Shown here: one piece after another, positions 1 to 7,841 of the stretch
Layout: each line of letters begins with the position of its first letter
How positions within the stretch are numbered: position 1 is the stretch's first letter
Origin: Hymenobacter psoromatis
Lineage (GTDB): Bacteria; Bacteroidota; Bacteroidia; Cytophagales; Hymenobacteraceae
NCBI GenBank assembly: GCA_001596155.1
Contig: CP014771.1
Coordinates: 682,001-746,000, forward strand
Reading direction: 5' to 3'
Length of the DNA stretch: 64,000 nucleotides
Program-made: the position numbers and the translations under genes
Notes under the pieces: model-generated
What the model was told of the DNA's origin: nothing
Database searches by the model: none
What the model saw: only the letters and a program-made list of their open reading frames with translations

Positions 1-2739
1 CTTTCGCCCGGCTCGTCGCTGAGCCAGACCATTGCCACCAACCTGCGCGTGCAGCAGATTCTGAAGGCGAAATTCCCGGAGATTGAGCAGATTGTGGGCA
101 AAAGCGGCACCTCCGAAATTCCGACCGACCCGATGTCGCTGGAAGACAGCGACGAGATGGTGATTCTCAAAGACCACAGCGAATGGACTTCGGCCAGCAC
201 CCGCGAGGAGCTGGCGGGCAAGATGCAGGCCGCGCTGGCCGGTATTCCGGGCGTGAGCATGGAGTTTCAGCAGCCCATCCAGATGCGATTCAACGAGCTG
301 ATTTCGGGCGTGAAATCGGACGTGAGCATCAAGATTTACGGTGACGACCTGGCCGTGCTCTACGAGAAGGCCAACGAAGCCGCCGCGCTTATCCGCCCGC
401 TGGGGGGGGTAGGCGACCTGAAAGTGGAGCAAATCGCGGCCCTGCCGCAGATGCGCGTGACCTACAACCGCCAGAAGCTGGCGCAGTATGGCCTCAAGGT
501 GAGCGAGTTGAACATGATACTGCGGGCATCTTTCGCCGGCGACATCGCCGGGCAAGTGTACGAGGGCGAGCGCCGCTACGACCTCGTGATGCGCCTCGAC
601 AGCGCCCACCGCGCGGGCCTGGCCAACCTCCGGGACCTGTACGTGGACACGCCCGGCGGCCAGAAAATCCCGCTCGATGAGGTAGCCACCGTGGCGTATA
701 AGAACGCGCCCATCCAGATTTCGCGCGATGACGCCCGCCGCCGCATCAACATCGGCATCAACGTGCGGGGCCGCGACGTGCAGAGCCTGGTGCAGGAAAT
801 TCAGCGTAAGCTGAACACCGGCCTCCAGCTGCCGCCCGGCTACACCATCACCTACGGCGGCCAGTTTGAAAACCTGAACCACGCCATTAAGCGCCTGAAA
901 GTGGCCGTGCCGGTATCGCTGCTATTGATTTTCCTGCTGCTCTACCTCTCATTTCGGTCGGTGAAGCAGGCGCTGCTCATTTTTACGGGCGTGCCGCTGG
1001 CCACCATTGGCGGCATCGTGGCGCTGTGGGCGCGCGGGATGCCGTTCAGCATTTCGGCGGGGGTAGGGTTTATCGCGCTCTTCGGCGTGGCGGTTTTAAA
1101 CGGTATCGTGCTGCTGGCCAGTTTCAACGAGCTGGCCGCCGAGGGCGTGGCCTCGGTGCGTGACCGTGTGCTACGCGCCACCGAGGAGCGTTTCCGGCCG
1201 GTTATTCTCACGGCCAGCGTGGCTTCGCTGGGCTTTTTGCCGATGGCCCTGAGCACCTCGGCCGGCGCGGAGGTGCAAAAGCCGCTGGCCACAGTCGTCA
1301 TTGGCGGCCTGCTTTCGGCCACGCTGCTCACGCTGGTGGTGCTGCCGGTGCTCTATATGCTCTTTACTAAAGACGGCGAGCCTAACCCCCGCGATGCCGC
1401 CCAGGCCCAGGAAGACGCCAAGCACGCCGCCGAGAAAGGGGAGGAGCCCGGCCAGCATCAGACCCCAAAACCAGACCAGCACCCCACCAAAAAGCCCGCG
1501 CCCGCCGTGGTCACGGCCGTGCTACTCTTAGCCTGGCTGGGGGGGGTAGGGCGCCCGGCGCTGGCCCAAAACACGCTCGGCTCCACGGCCGGCCAGTCGC
1601 TGAACCTGAGCCAGTCGCTGCAAGCGGCGGGCCTCCAAAACCAGTCGCTACAAAATGCCGGCCTGCAAACCCAGCAGCAGCGGGCGCTCATCCGCACGGG
1701 CATTGAGCCGCCGCGCACGGTGGTGGATTTCCAGCTGGGCCAGACGTCGAGCAACCTGACTGACCACACCTTCAATATTATTCAGCAGACGGCTTTTCCG
1801 GGGGTGTACATCGCGCAGCGTAAACTGCTTGAAGGGCAAGGAATTACAGCTGAGCAGCAAGCTGCGGTGAGCCGCCGCAACCTGGTGCAGTCCGTTCGCT
1901 CGGGCTACTATGGCCTGCTCGTAACCTACCGCCGGGTGGCCCTGCTGCGCCGCCAGGACAGCCTGTATCGCCGCGCCGCCCACGCCGCCCTCATCCGCTA
2001 TAAAGTGGGCGAAACCAACCGCCTGGAGCAAGTCGCCGCCGAGGCCCGCGCCCGCGAGCTGGAAAACCGCCTGCTCACCGCCCTCTCCGACCTGGAAGTG
2101 CAGCGCGAGCAGCTGGGCCAGCTGCTGGGCCGCCCCACGCCCGCCGCCATCGACACCACCGACGCGCTCATCGCCCCGCTCACGCCTGCCGACACGGCCG
2201 CCCTCTCGCCCGAGAGCAACCCCACCCTGGGCCTATTGCGCCAGCAAATTGCCGTGAGCCAGCTGCAAACGCGGGTCGAGGAATTGCGCCGCCTGCCCGA
2301 CCTGCGCGCCGGCTATTTCCAGCAAACCATCCGGCCCGAGTTTAGCGCGCTGCACGTGGGGCAGCTGGGGCTGGCCATTCCGCTGCTGGGCCAGGCCGGG
2401 CGGGCGCGCGTGGCGGCGGCCCGCCTCGGCGAGCAGGTGGCGCAGGGCCAGCTGAGCTACGCCACCAGCCAGCTCAGCACCCAGCTCAGCACGCTGCGCC
2501 GCCAGCTGCGCCGGGCGGCAGCCTCGCTCGCCTATTACCAGAAAACGGCCCTGCCCCAGGCGCAGCTTATCCTGACCACGGCCGAAAAAAGCTTCCGGGC
2601 CGGCGACATCGACTACGTGACCTACGTGGTGAATACCGACCCGGCCTGGCAGATTCAAACCAATTACCTCGACCAGGCCCAGCGCTATAATGACCTGGTA
2701 GTGAGTGTGCAGGCGCTTACTGGCCCGGATAAGCCGTAG
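1..2739 (+). CDS. CusA/CzcA-type RND metal efflux pump fused to a TolC-like outer-membrane channel (5' partial)
   Basis: The frame is open from base 1, so the N-terminal half of the pump is missing. The visible first part (about 450 codons) is the second half of a heavy-metal RND permease: periplasmic porter and docking segments, then the last membrane helices from about base 900 to 1370, with the FNEL and GVGDLK landmarks of CzcA/CusA. A charged, Pro-rich linker (about 1375-1500) leads to a hydrophobic segment ending in ALAQ (about 1510-1566). This looks like a signal peptide and is followed by about 390 residues of CzcC/TolC-type helical channel. Pump-channel fusions of this kind occur in Bacteroidota. 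The periplasmic adaptor gene lies just downstream. The transported metal cannot be deduced because the selectivity region is outside the window. The stop codon lies inside the following inverted repeat. Confidence 0.9.
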   Translation, partial: LSPGSSLSQTIATNLRVQQILKAKFPEIEQIVGKSGTSEIPTDPMSLEDSDEMVILKDHSEWTSASTREELAGKMQAALAGIPGVSMEFQQPIQMRFNELISGVKSDVSIKIYGDDLAVLYEKANEAAALIRPLGGVGDLKVEQIAALPQMRVTYNRQKLAQYGLKVSELNMILRASFAGDIAGQVYEGERRYDLVMRLDSAHRAGLANLRDLYVDTPGGQKIPLDEVATVAYKNAPIQISRDDARRRINIGINVRGRDVQSLVQEIQRKLNTGLQLPPGYTITYGGQFENLNHAIKRLKVAVPVSLLLIFLLLYLSFRSVKQALLIFTGVPLATIGGIVALWARGMPFSISAGVGFIALFGVAVLNGIVLLASFNELAAEGVASVRDRVLRATEERFRPVILTASVASLGFLPMALSTSAGAEVQKPLATVVIGGLLSATLLTLVVLPVLYMLFTKDGEPNPRDAAQAQEDAKHAAEKGEEPGQHQTPKPDQHPTKKPAPAVVTAVLLLAWLGGVGRPALAQNTLGSTAGQSLNLSQSLQAAGLQNQSLQNAGLQTQQQRALIRTGIEPPRTVVDFQLGQTSSNLTDHTFNIIQQTAFPGVYIAQRKLLEGQGITAEQQAAVSRRNLVQSVRSGYYGLLVTYRRVALLRRQDSLYRRAAHAALIRYKVGETNRLEQVAAEARARELENRLLTALSDLEVQREQLGQLLGRPTPAAIDTTDALIAPLTPADTAALSPESNPTLGLLRQQIAVSQLQTRVEELRRLPDLRAGYFQQTIRPEFSALHVGQLGLAIPLLGQAGRARVAAARLGEQVAQGQLSYATSQLSTQLSTLRRQLRRAAASLAYYQKTALPQAQLILTTAEKSFRAGDIDYVTYVVNTDPAWQIQTNYLDQAQRYNDLVVSVQALTGPDKP

Positions 2740-2868
2740 GGGCGGGGCTTGCCCCCGCCCGCCGTTGGACGACCACCGTCCGCGTCGCCTACCCATTCCT
2801 ACCCCCTCCTTGTCAACCAGCTGGCTAAAATCATTCAACGACGGGCGGGGGCAAGCCCCGCACCCTAC
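2736..2868. repeat. GC-rich inverted repeat (family D) between pump and adaptor genes
   Basis: Arms at about 2736-2767 and 2836-2868 are near-perfect reverse complements around the core GGGGCTTGCCCCCGCCC, separated by about 68 bases. The left arm carries the TAG stop of the pump gene; the right arm ends two bases before the adaptor ATG. It may attenuate transcription or be a small mobile palindrome. The short hairpin at 6987-7016 is similar in composition. Confidence 0.85.
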
Positions 2869-2870
2869 TT

Positions 2871-4076
2871 ATGCCTTTCAACCTCAACCTCTACGTCCTG
2901 GCTGCCAGCCTGGCCTTCCTCACCGCCTGCGGTGCCAAGCCCGACGACGCGGCTACCAAAGAAGCCGGCGGTAAAGCTGGCAAAGCCGCCGCGCCTACCT
3001 CCCCCGCCAACCCCGACCAGGTGATGATAAGCCCCGCCCAGGAAAAAGCTGCCGGCATCACGTTCGGCACCTTCGAGCGGCAGAACATGACCACCGAAGT
3101 GCAGGCCAACGGCTCGGTGGAGGTGCCGCCCGGCAACCGCGTTTCGCTCACCGCCATCATGGGCGGCTACGTGCAAACCGTTGACGTGCTGCCCGGCGAG
3201 CACGTGCGGGCCGGCGAAACGGTGGCCACTCTGCGTTCGCCCGAATACCTGACCCTGCAGCAGAACTACTTGCAGAGTAAGGCTAGAGTGCGCTTCCTGG
3301 CCGAAGACCTGGAGCGTCAGCGCATTCTGGACGTGGAGGACGTGGGTGCCAAGCGCAAGCTGCAACTGGCCCGCGCCGACTACGCCACCGAGCAGGCCGC
3401 CCTGCGCGCTACCGCCGCCCAGCTGCGGCTGCTCGGCATTTCGGTGGCGCACCTCGATGCCACGGGCCAGATTGTGAGCCGCGTGCCGCTCACTACCCCC
3501 ATCGCCGGCTTCGTAAAGGCCGTTAATATCAACCCCGGCCAGTACGTGGGGCCGCAGGATGTGCTGGTGGAAGTGCTCAACCGCGACGACCTGCACCTGG
3601 AGCTGAAGGTGTTTGAAAAGGACGTGGCCCAGGTGCATCCTGGCCAGAAAATCCTGTTTCAAATCAAGGGGGCCGGCCGGCCCGACGAAGTGCTGACCGC
3701 CCGCGTGTTTCTGGTGGGGCAGGCCTTCGACGACGACGCGCGCACCGTGCGCGTGCACGCCCACCTGGAGCCCGAGCGCACCGATTTGCTGCCCGGCCAG
3801 TTCATCGCCGCCCGCATCCAGACGGCCGGCGCGCGGGTGCGCACCCTGCCCGAAGCCGCCCTCATTCAGGCCGGCGAGCTGAGCTACATCTTCCGCCGCG
3901 TCGGCACCGACTCGGGCCGCACCATCTTTCGGCGCGTGAAGGTGCGCGCCGGCCTGCCCCAGCACGGCGACGTGCCCGTGACCGTGCTCGACCCGCTGCC
4001 CGATACCACCGGGCTGGTGCGCCGGGGCGCTTATTTTCTGGATGCCGAGCTGCGCAAAGGCGAAGGCGGCGACTAG
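2871..4076 (+). CDS. RND efflux periplasmic adaptor lipoprotein (CzcB/CusB family)
   Basis: This 401-residue membrane-fusion protein bridges the inner-membrane metal pump and the outer-membrane channel. The N-terminus is a lipoprotein signal with lipobox LTAC, so the mature protein should be anchored at Cys20. A low-complexity Ala/Lys stretch follows, then the lipoyl/barrel-sandwich half (GNRVSLTAIMGGYVQTV), a coiled hairpin rich in Gln/Arg/Glu (about residues 125-175), the second lipoyl half with the TPIAGFVKAV signature, and beta-barrel and membrane-proximal domains. It follows the pump gene directly and matches it in family. The ATG at 2871 is chosen because it opens the signal sequence. 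Confidence 0.92.
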   Translation: MPFNLNLYVLAASLAFLTACGAKPDDAATKEAGGKAGKAAAPTSPANPDQVMISPAQEKAAGITFGTFERQNMTTEVQANGSVEVPPGNRVSLTAIMGGYVQTVDVLPGEHVRAGETVATLRSPEYLTLQQNYLQSKARVRFLAEDLERQRILDVEDVGAKRKLQLARADYATEQAALRATAAQLRLLGISVAHLDATGQIVSRVPLTTPIAGFVKAVNINPGQYVGPQDVLVEVLNRDDLHLELKVFEKDVAQVHPGQKILFQIKGAGRPDEVLTARVFLVGQAFDDDARTVRVHAHLEPERTDLLPGQFIAARIQTAGARVRTLPEAALIQAGELSYIFRRVGTDSGRTIFRRVKVRAGLPQHGDVPVTVLDPLPDTTGLVRRGAYFLDAELRKGEGGD

Positions 4077-4143
4077 GGCCGTAACGAGGGGGGTAGGGCC
4101 AGCCTGAACAGCGGTGGCCCGCTCTAATAGCCCGATTGAGGAA

Positions 4144-4168
4144 TTGCCTTAAGCAAACTTTAAGGCAA
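4144..4168. repeat. Small hairpin downstream of the adaptor gene
   Basis: Nine-base arms TTGCCTTAA and TTAAGGCAA flank a seven-base loop, about 70 bases past the adaptor stop. No T-run follows on either strand, so it is a weak terminator candidate at best. The rest of 4077-4359 shows no gene. Confidence 0.35.
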
Positions 4169-4359
4169 AAACCGGGTCTTCCTGCAAATTCATTCGCCAG
4201 TATTCTCGTTCAACCCCCGGCTCCCCGACCAGTCAGCCACTCCTGCGCCGGCTGGCGAAGCCGTAAAAAATAGCGGTGGCCCGGCGTAGGGGTAACGGCC
4301 GCCGTCCGTATCTTCTCCCTGGCCAGCCGTTTGCCAGCCGCCCTACCCCTCACTTTCCT

Positions 4360-4809
4360 ATGCGTTATCTATTGCTGGCCGGCCTGGCCTTGGCTGCCAC
4401 TTCGGTCGCGGCCCAAACGGCCCCTTCCTGGACGAATTCGCTACCCGTGGCCCTGGAGCAGGCCAAAGCCAGCCAGAAGCCGGTGCTGGCCGTGTTTTCG
4501 GGCTCCGACTGGTGCAAGCCCTGCATGATGCTCAAGCAGGAAGTATTTGACCAGCCCGAGTTTGCGCAGTATGCCAAGGGCAAGTTCGTGCTGGCGCGCT
4601 TCGACTTTCCGCGCAACAAGAAAAACCGCCTCGACCCCGCCCAAACCAAGCTCAACGAAGATGCTGCCGCCCGGCTCAACCAGGAAGGCGCGTTTCCGGC
4701 CGTCGTGCTAATTTCGCCCGAGGGCAAAATCCTGGCCCGCACCGGCTACCGCCCCGGCGGCGTCACCGCCTACGATACCTACCTGGAGCAGCTGCTCGCT
4801 AAAAAATAA
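4360..4809 (+). CDS. Periplasmic thioredoxin-family protein
   Basis: This 149-residue protein starts with a Sec signal peptide ending near VAAQ. A thioredoxin fold carries the redox motif WCKPC (Cys52 and Cys55), and the cis-proline region FPAVVLIS follows. It resembles the Thioredoxin_7/DUF255-like proteins that accompany ApbE in exported redox clusters. An in-frame GTG at 4276 would add 28 Arg/Pro-rich residues ahead of the signal, so the ATG at 4360 is preferred. The next gene begins five bases after its stop, which indicates an operon. Thiol reduction for a neighbouring exported protein is inferred from context. Confidence 0.85.
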   Translation: MRYLLLAGLALAATSVAAQTAPSWTNSLPVALEQAKASQKPVLAVFSGSDWCKPCMMLKQEVFDQPEFAQYAKGKFVLARFDFPRNKKNRLDPAQTKLNEDAAARLNQEGAFPAVVLISPEGKILARTGYRPGGVTAYDTYLEQLLAKK

Positions 4810-4814
4810 GGCCG

Positions 4815-5936
4815 ATGCCCAAGTTGTGGACGTTGCTGAGTAGCAGGGGGGTAGGGCCGCTGGCCGCCGGCCTGTTGCTGTGCGCCGGCCTGCCGGCCCA
4901 CGGGCAGGCACCCACGGTGGCCGCGGCCCACCAGGCCCGCGCCTACACCCGCGAGGCGCACCTGATGGGCTCGCATTTCACCTTCACGGCCGTGTCAGGC
5001 GATGACTCGCTGGCCTGGCGCGCCCTGCGCGCCGGCTTGCGCGAAACCTGGCGCATCGACCGCCTCTTTTCCTACTGGGATTCGACCTCGCAAGTGGTCA
5101 AAATCAACCGCTTGGCGGGCATCCGGCCGGTGGTGGTGGACCCGGAAGTATATGACCTTATTGAGCGTACACTTAAAATCTCCCAGCTCAGCGGCGGCGC
5201 GTTCGACATCACGTTTGCCAGCGGCGATAAGATTTATCAGTTTGATAAAACCGAGCACGCCAGCCTGCCCGACTCGGCCCTCGTGCGCCGCTCCATTCGG
5301 CGCATTGGCTGGCAAAAGGTGAAGCTCGACCCGGCCACGCACGCCGTGTTTCTGCCCGAAAAGGGCATGCGCATCAATCTGGCGGGCATTCTGCAAGGCT
5401 ATGGCGTGCGGCGGGCCGAAGAGATTATGAAGAAGATGGGTATCGCGGGCGGCCTCATCAACGGCTCGGGCGACGTGTATTGCTGGGGCAAGCAGCCCGA
5501 CGGCGCGGGCTGGCGCATTGCCATCGGCGACCCGGCCCGGCCGCACACCGTGTCGTCGTGGCTGACAGTCAGCGACATGGCCGTGGTCACAGCCGGCAAT
5601 TATGAGCAGTATTTCACCGTAAAAGGTAAATACTACGGCCACATTATTAACCCGCACACCGGCTACCCGGCCACGGGCCTACGCTCGGTCACCATCATTT
5701 GCCCCGACGTGGAGCTGGCCGACGCCCTCGACGACGCCGTATTCGTGCTGGGGGCCGGGCCGGGCCTGGCCCTGATAAACCGCCTCAAAGGCGTGGATGC
5801 CACCGTGATAACCGACGATGGCCAAACGCTGGTGTCGCGCGGGATGCAGCTCAACGCCTACCACAGCGCCGCGCCGGCGGCCCCTACCCCCTCCGCCGCG
5901 CCCCAAGCCAAACGCTCTTCTCCACCCCAGCCATGA
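4815..5936 (+). CDS. apbE: FAD:protein FMN transferase (ApbE family)
   Basis: This 373-residue protein is predicted to transfer FMN from FAD onto Thr/Ser of exported flavoproteins, using magnesium. An N-terminal hydrophobic segment ending in HGQA suggests export. Family landmarks include the SGGAFDITF motif, the AEEIMKKMGIAGGLINGSGD stretch, the GHIINPHTGYPA motif and the metal-binding DALDDAVFVLG region. The C-terminal roughly 25 residues are Pro/Ala-rich and probably disordered. It lies between a thioredoxin gene and a DUF4266 gene, and its stop overlaps the next start (ATGA at 5933-5936), so the genes are probably translationally coupled. Confidence 0.92.
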   Translation: MPKLWTLLSSRGVGPLAAGLLLCAGLPAHGQAPTVAAAHQARAYTREAHLMGSHFTFTAVSGDDSLAWRALRAGLRETWRIDRLFSYWDSTSQVVKINRLAGIRPVVVDPEVYDLIERTLKISQLSGGAFDITFASGDKIYQFDKTEHASLPDSALVRRSIRRIGWQKVKLDPATHAVFLPEKGMRINLAGILQGYGVRRAEEIMKKMGIAGGLINGSGDVYCWGKQPDGAGWRIAIGDPARPHTVSSWLTVSDMAVVTAGNYEQYFTVKGKYYGHIINPHTGYPATGLRSVTIICPDVELADALDDAVFVLGAGPGLALINRLKGVDATVITDDGQTLVSRGMQLNAYHSAAPAAPTPSAAPQAKRSSPPQP

Positions 5937-6163
5937 AATCTTTCCCCTTTCGCCCGGCCCTGCTGGGCCTGCTGCTGGCGGGCAGCGCCCTGCTGCCAGG
6001 CTGCGTGTCGGTGGCGGCCTACCAAAAAGCTTACCTCAACGACGAGGATATGAAGCTGGCCACCCGCAAAGTCGAAACCTCCGAGGTCAACTTCGAAAGC
6101 TACCGCGAGGGCGGGGGCGGCGCCAACGGCGGCAAAGTAGGCGGCGGCTGCGGCTGCAATTAA
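5933..6163 (+). CDS. DUF4266-type small lipoprotein
   Basis: This 76-residue protein overlaps the apbE stop by four bases. It has a lipoprotein signal (lipobox LLPGC), then a conserved short region with VAAYQKAYLNDEDM, and a Gly-rich tail ending GGGCGCN. The sequence and its place after apbE match DUF4266 proteins, which are typically found in apbE clusters. The function is unknown; a partner or substrate of the flavinylation machinery is inferred from context. The paired Cys residues in the tail could bind metal or cofactor. Confidence 0.8.
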   Translation: MKSFPFRPALLGLLLAGSALLPGCVSVAAYQKAYLNDEDMKLATRKVETSEVNFESYREGGGGANGGKVGGGCGCN

Positions 6164-6268
6164 CTAATGTTACGCGGAGGTTGTCGTCCACCGCGTTCAC
6201 CCCATTTACTTAATACCAATCAGTTTCGTCCTTTCCTTCGTAATGCCCTATCCCTCTTCTTTTCCCCG

Positions 6269-6982
6269 ATGAACCCCATTGTTACCGCCCCGGCTGAACA
6301 CCACCTCACCAGTTCGGCCATGCTGCAAGATATTGTTATTGGCTTGTCCGATGGCCTCACGGTGCCGTTTGCGCTGGCGGCCGGCCTGAGTGGGGCGGTG
6401 CAGTCGTCGGGCCTGGTCATCACGGCGGGCCTGGCCGAAATCGTGGCTGGTTCCATCGCGATGGGCCTGGGCGGCTACCTGGCCGGCCGCACCGAGGTGG
6501 ACCACTACGCCGCCGAGCTTACCCGCGAGCACGAGGAAGTGCGCACCGTGCCCGACACCGAGCGGCAGGAAGTGCAGGAGCTATTCGTAGAAATGGGCCT
6601 CTCCGAAACCACCGCCGCCCAAGCCACCAACGAGCTGGTGAAAGACCCCGAGCAGTGGGTCAAGTTCATGATGAAGTATGAGTTGGGCCTCGAAGAGCCC
6701 GACCCTAAGCAGGCGTTCAAGAGCGCTTTTACCATTTCCGCGGCCTACGCCGTGGGCGGCCTCATCCCGCTCAGCGCCTATTTCCTGACCGCTACCCCCC
6801 ACGAAGGGCTGCTGTGGTCGGGCCTCATCACGCTGGTGTGCCTGCTGGTATTTGGCTATTTCAAAAGCCGCCTGACGGGCCAGGCCCCGGTAGCGGGAGC
6901 CATCAAGATGGCGGCTACCGGCGCGGCCGCCGCCGCGGCGGCCTTCTACGTGGCGCGGCTGGTGCAGGGCCACGGCGTGTAG
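6269..6982 (+). CDS. VIT1/CCC1-family iron/manganese transporter
   Basis: This 237-residue membrane protein has two N-terminal hydrophobic helices (about residues 20-75), a charged cytosolic domain of about 90 residues rich in Glu (YAAELTREHEEV and following), and three C-terminal helices. That is the layout of vacuolar-iron-transporter homologues, whose cytosolic domain binds metal. The segment DIVIGLSDGLTVPFALAAGL is the family signature. The ATG at 6269 is chosen over an upstream in-frame ATG at 6167 because it opens the conserved part. It fits the metal theme of the neighbouring pump and two-component system. Confidence 0.88.
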   Translation: MNPIVTAPAEHHLTSSAMLQDIVIGLSDGLTVPFALAAGLSGAVQSSGLVITAGLAEIVAGSIAMGLGGYLAGRTEVDHYAAELTREHEEVRTVPDTERQEVQELFVEMGLSETTAAQATNELVKDPEQWVKFMMKYELGLEEPDPKQAFKSAFTISAAYAVGGLIPLSAYFLTATPHEGLLWSGLITLVCLLVFGYFKSRLTGQAPVAGAIKMAATGAAAAAAAFYVARLVQGHGV

Positions 6983-6986
6983 TTTT

Positions 6987-7016
6987 GTAGGGCGCGGGGC
7001 CAGCCCCGCGCCCTAC
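6987..7016. repeat. Perfect short palindrome (family D) between transporter and response regulator
   Basis: Two 14-base arms beginning GTAGGGCGCGGGGC flank a CA loop. It lies four bases after the transporter stop and five before the regulator start. It could act as a terminator or transcript stabiliser, but no T-run follows. Confidence 0.75.
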
Positions 7017-7021
7017 CCCTT

Positions 7022-7693
7022 ATGAAAATATTACTGGTTGAAGACGAGCCCAAGCTCAGCTCCTTCGTGCGCAAAGGTTTGGAGGGCGAAGGCTACTGGG
7101 TGGAGGCGGCTTTCGATGGCCAGCTGGGCCTGAGCATGGCCCTGAACGGCGACTACGACCTGGTGATTCTCGACGTGAACCTGCCCCAGCTCAACGGCTT
7201 TGAGGTGTGCCGCCGCCTGCGCGCCGAGCGGCCTCAGGTGGCCGTGCTGCTGCTCACGGCCCTGGGCAGCATCGCCCACAAAACGGAGGGCTACGACGCC
7301 GGCGCCGATGACTACCTGGTGAAACCCTTTGAGTTTCAGGAATTACTGCTGCGCGTGCGCGCCCTCTACCGGCGCTACCACGACGCCGGCCCCGGCCGCG
7401 TGCTGCGCGTGGCGGACCTCACGCTGCACCTGGCCACCAAAAAAGTGGCGCGCGCCGGCCAGGCCATCACCCTCACCGCCCGCGAGTACTCCCTGCTCGA
7501 ATACCTGCTGCTCAACCACGGCCAGGTAGTGTCCAGGGTCGATATCGCCGAGAAGGTCTGGGACCTGAATTTCGATACCAACACCAACATCATCGACGTC
7601 TATATCACGTATTTGCGCCGGAAGATTGACAAGGATTTCGCGCCCAAGCTCATCCACACGGTGGTGGGCATGGGCTATGTTTTGAGGGAGTAG
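7022..7693 (+). CDS. OmpR/CusR-family response regulator
   Basis: This 223-residue protein has a receiver domain with the acidic pocket VEDE, phospho-acceptor Asp51 (VILDVNLP), Thr79 and Lys101 (YLVKPF), followed by a winged-helix DNA-binding domain from about residue 125 (LTAREYSLLEYLLLNHGQVV, and RRKID through VGMGYVLRE). The subfamily resembles CusR/CopR metal-response regulators. The kinase gene follows after a long inverted repeat. The upstream metal pump and transporter are plausible targets (inferred). Confidence 0.95.
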   Translation: MKILLVEDEPKLSSFVRKGLEGEGYWVEAAFDGQLGLSMALNGDYDLVILDVNLPQLNGFEVCRRLRAERPQVAVLLLTALGSIAHKTEGYDAGADDYLVKPFEFQELLLRVRALYRRYHDAGPGRVLRVADLTLHLATKKVARAGQAITLTAREYSLLEYLLLNHGQVVSRVDIAEKVWDLNFDTNTNIIDVYITYLRRKIDKDFAPKLIHTVVGMGYVLRE

Positions 7694-7711
7694 GGGGGGT
7701 AGGGAGTACTA

Positions 7712-7816
7712 AAGAACGTCATTCCGAGCTTGCCGAGGAATCTCGCCCGCCTTGTTGAACGAAGCCCGAACGACTGCGAGCGAGATTCCTCGGCAAGCTC
7801 GGAATGACGTTCTTTA
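7712..7816. repeat. Long perfect inverted repeat (family A) splitting a two-component operon
   Basis: Arms 7712-7747 and 7781-7816 are exact 36-base reverse complements beginning AAAGAACGTCATTCCGAG, with a 33-base loop. It lies between the response regulator and its kinase. The outer bases (GAACGTCAT) recur at 17629, 22602 and 26053, which defines a repeat family. Confidence 0.95.
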
Positions 7817-7841
7817 TTGCCCCACACTACCCCCCCCAAAC

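Noticed and set aside
2865..3965. A 366-codon minus-strand frame opposite the CzcB-like adaptor
   Set aside because: Composition (Gly/His/Gln/Val-rich) is typical of an antisense shadow of a GC-rich gene, and the plus-strand product has clear domains.
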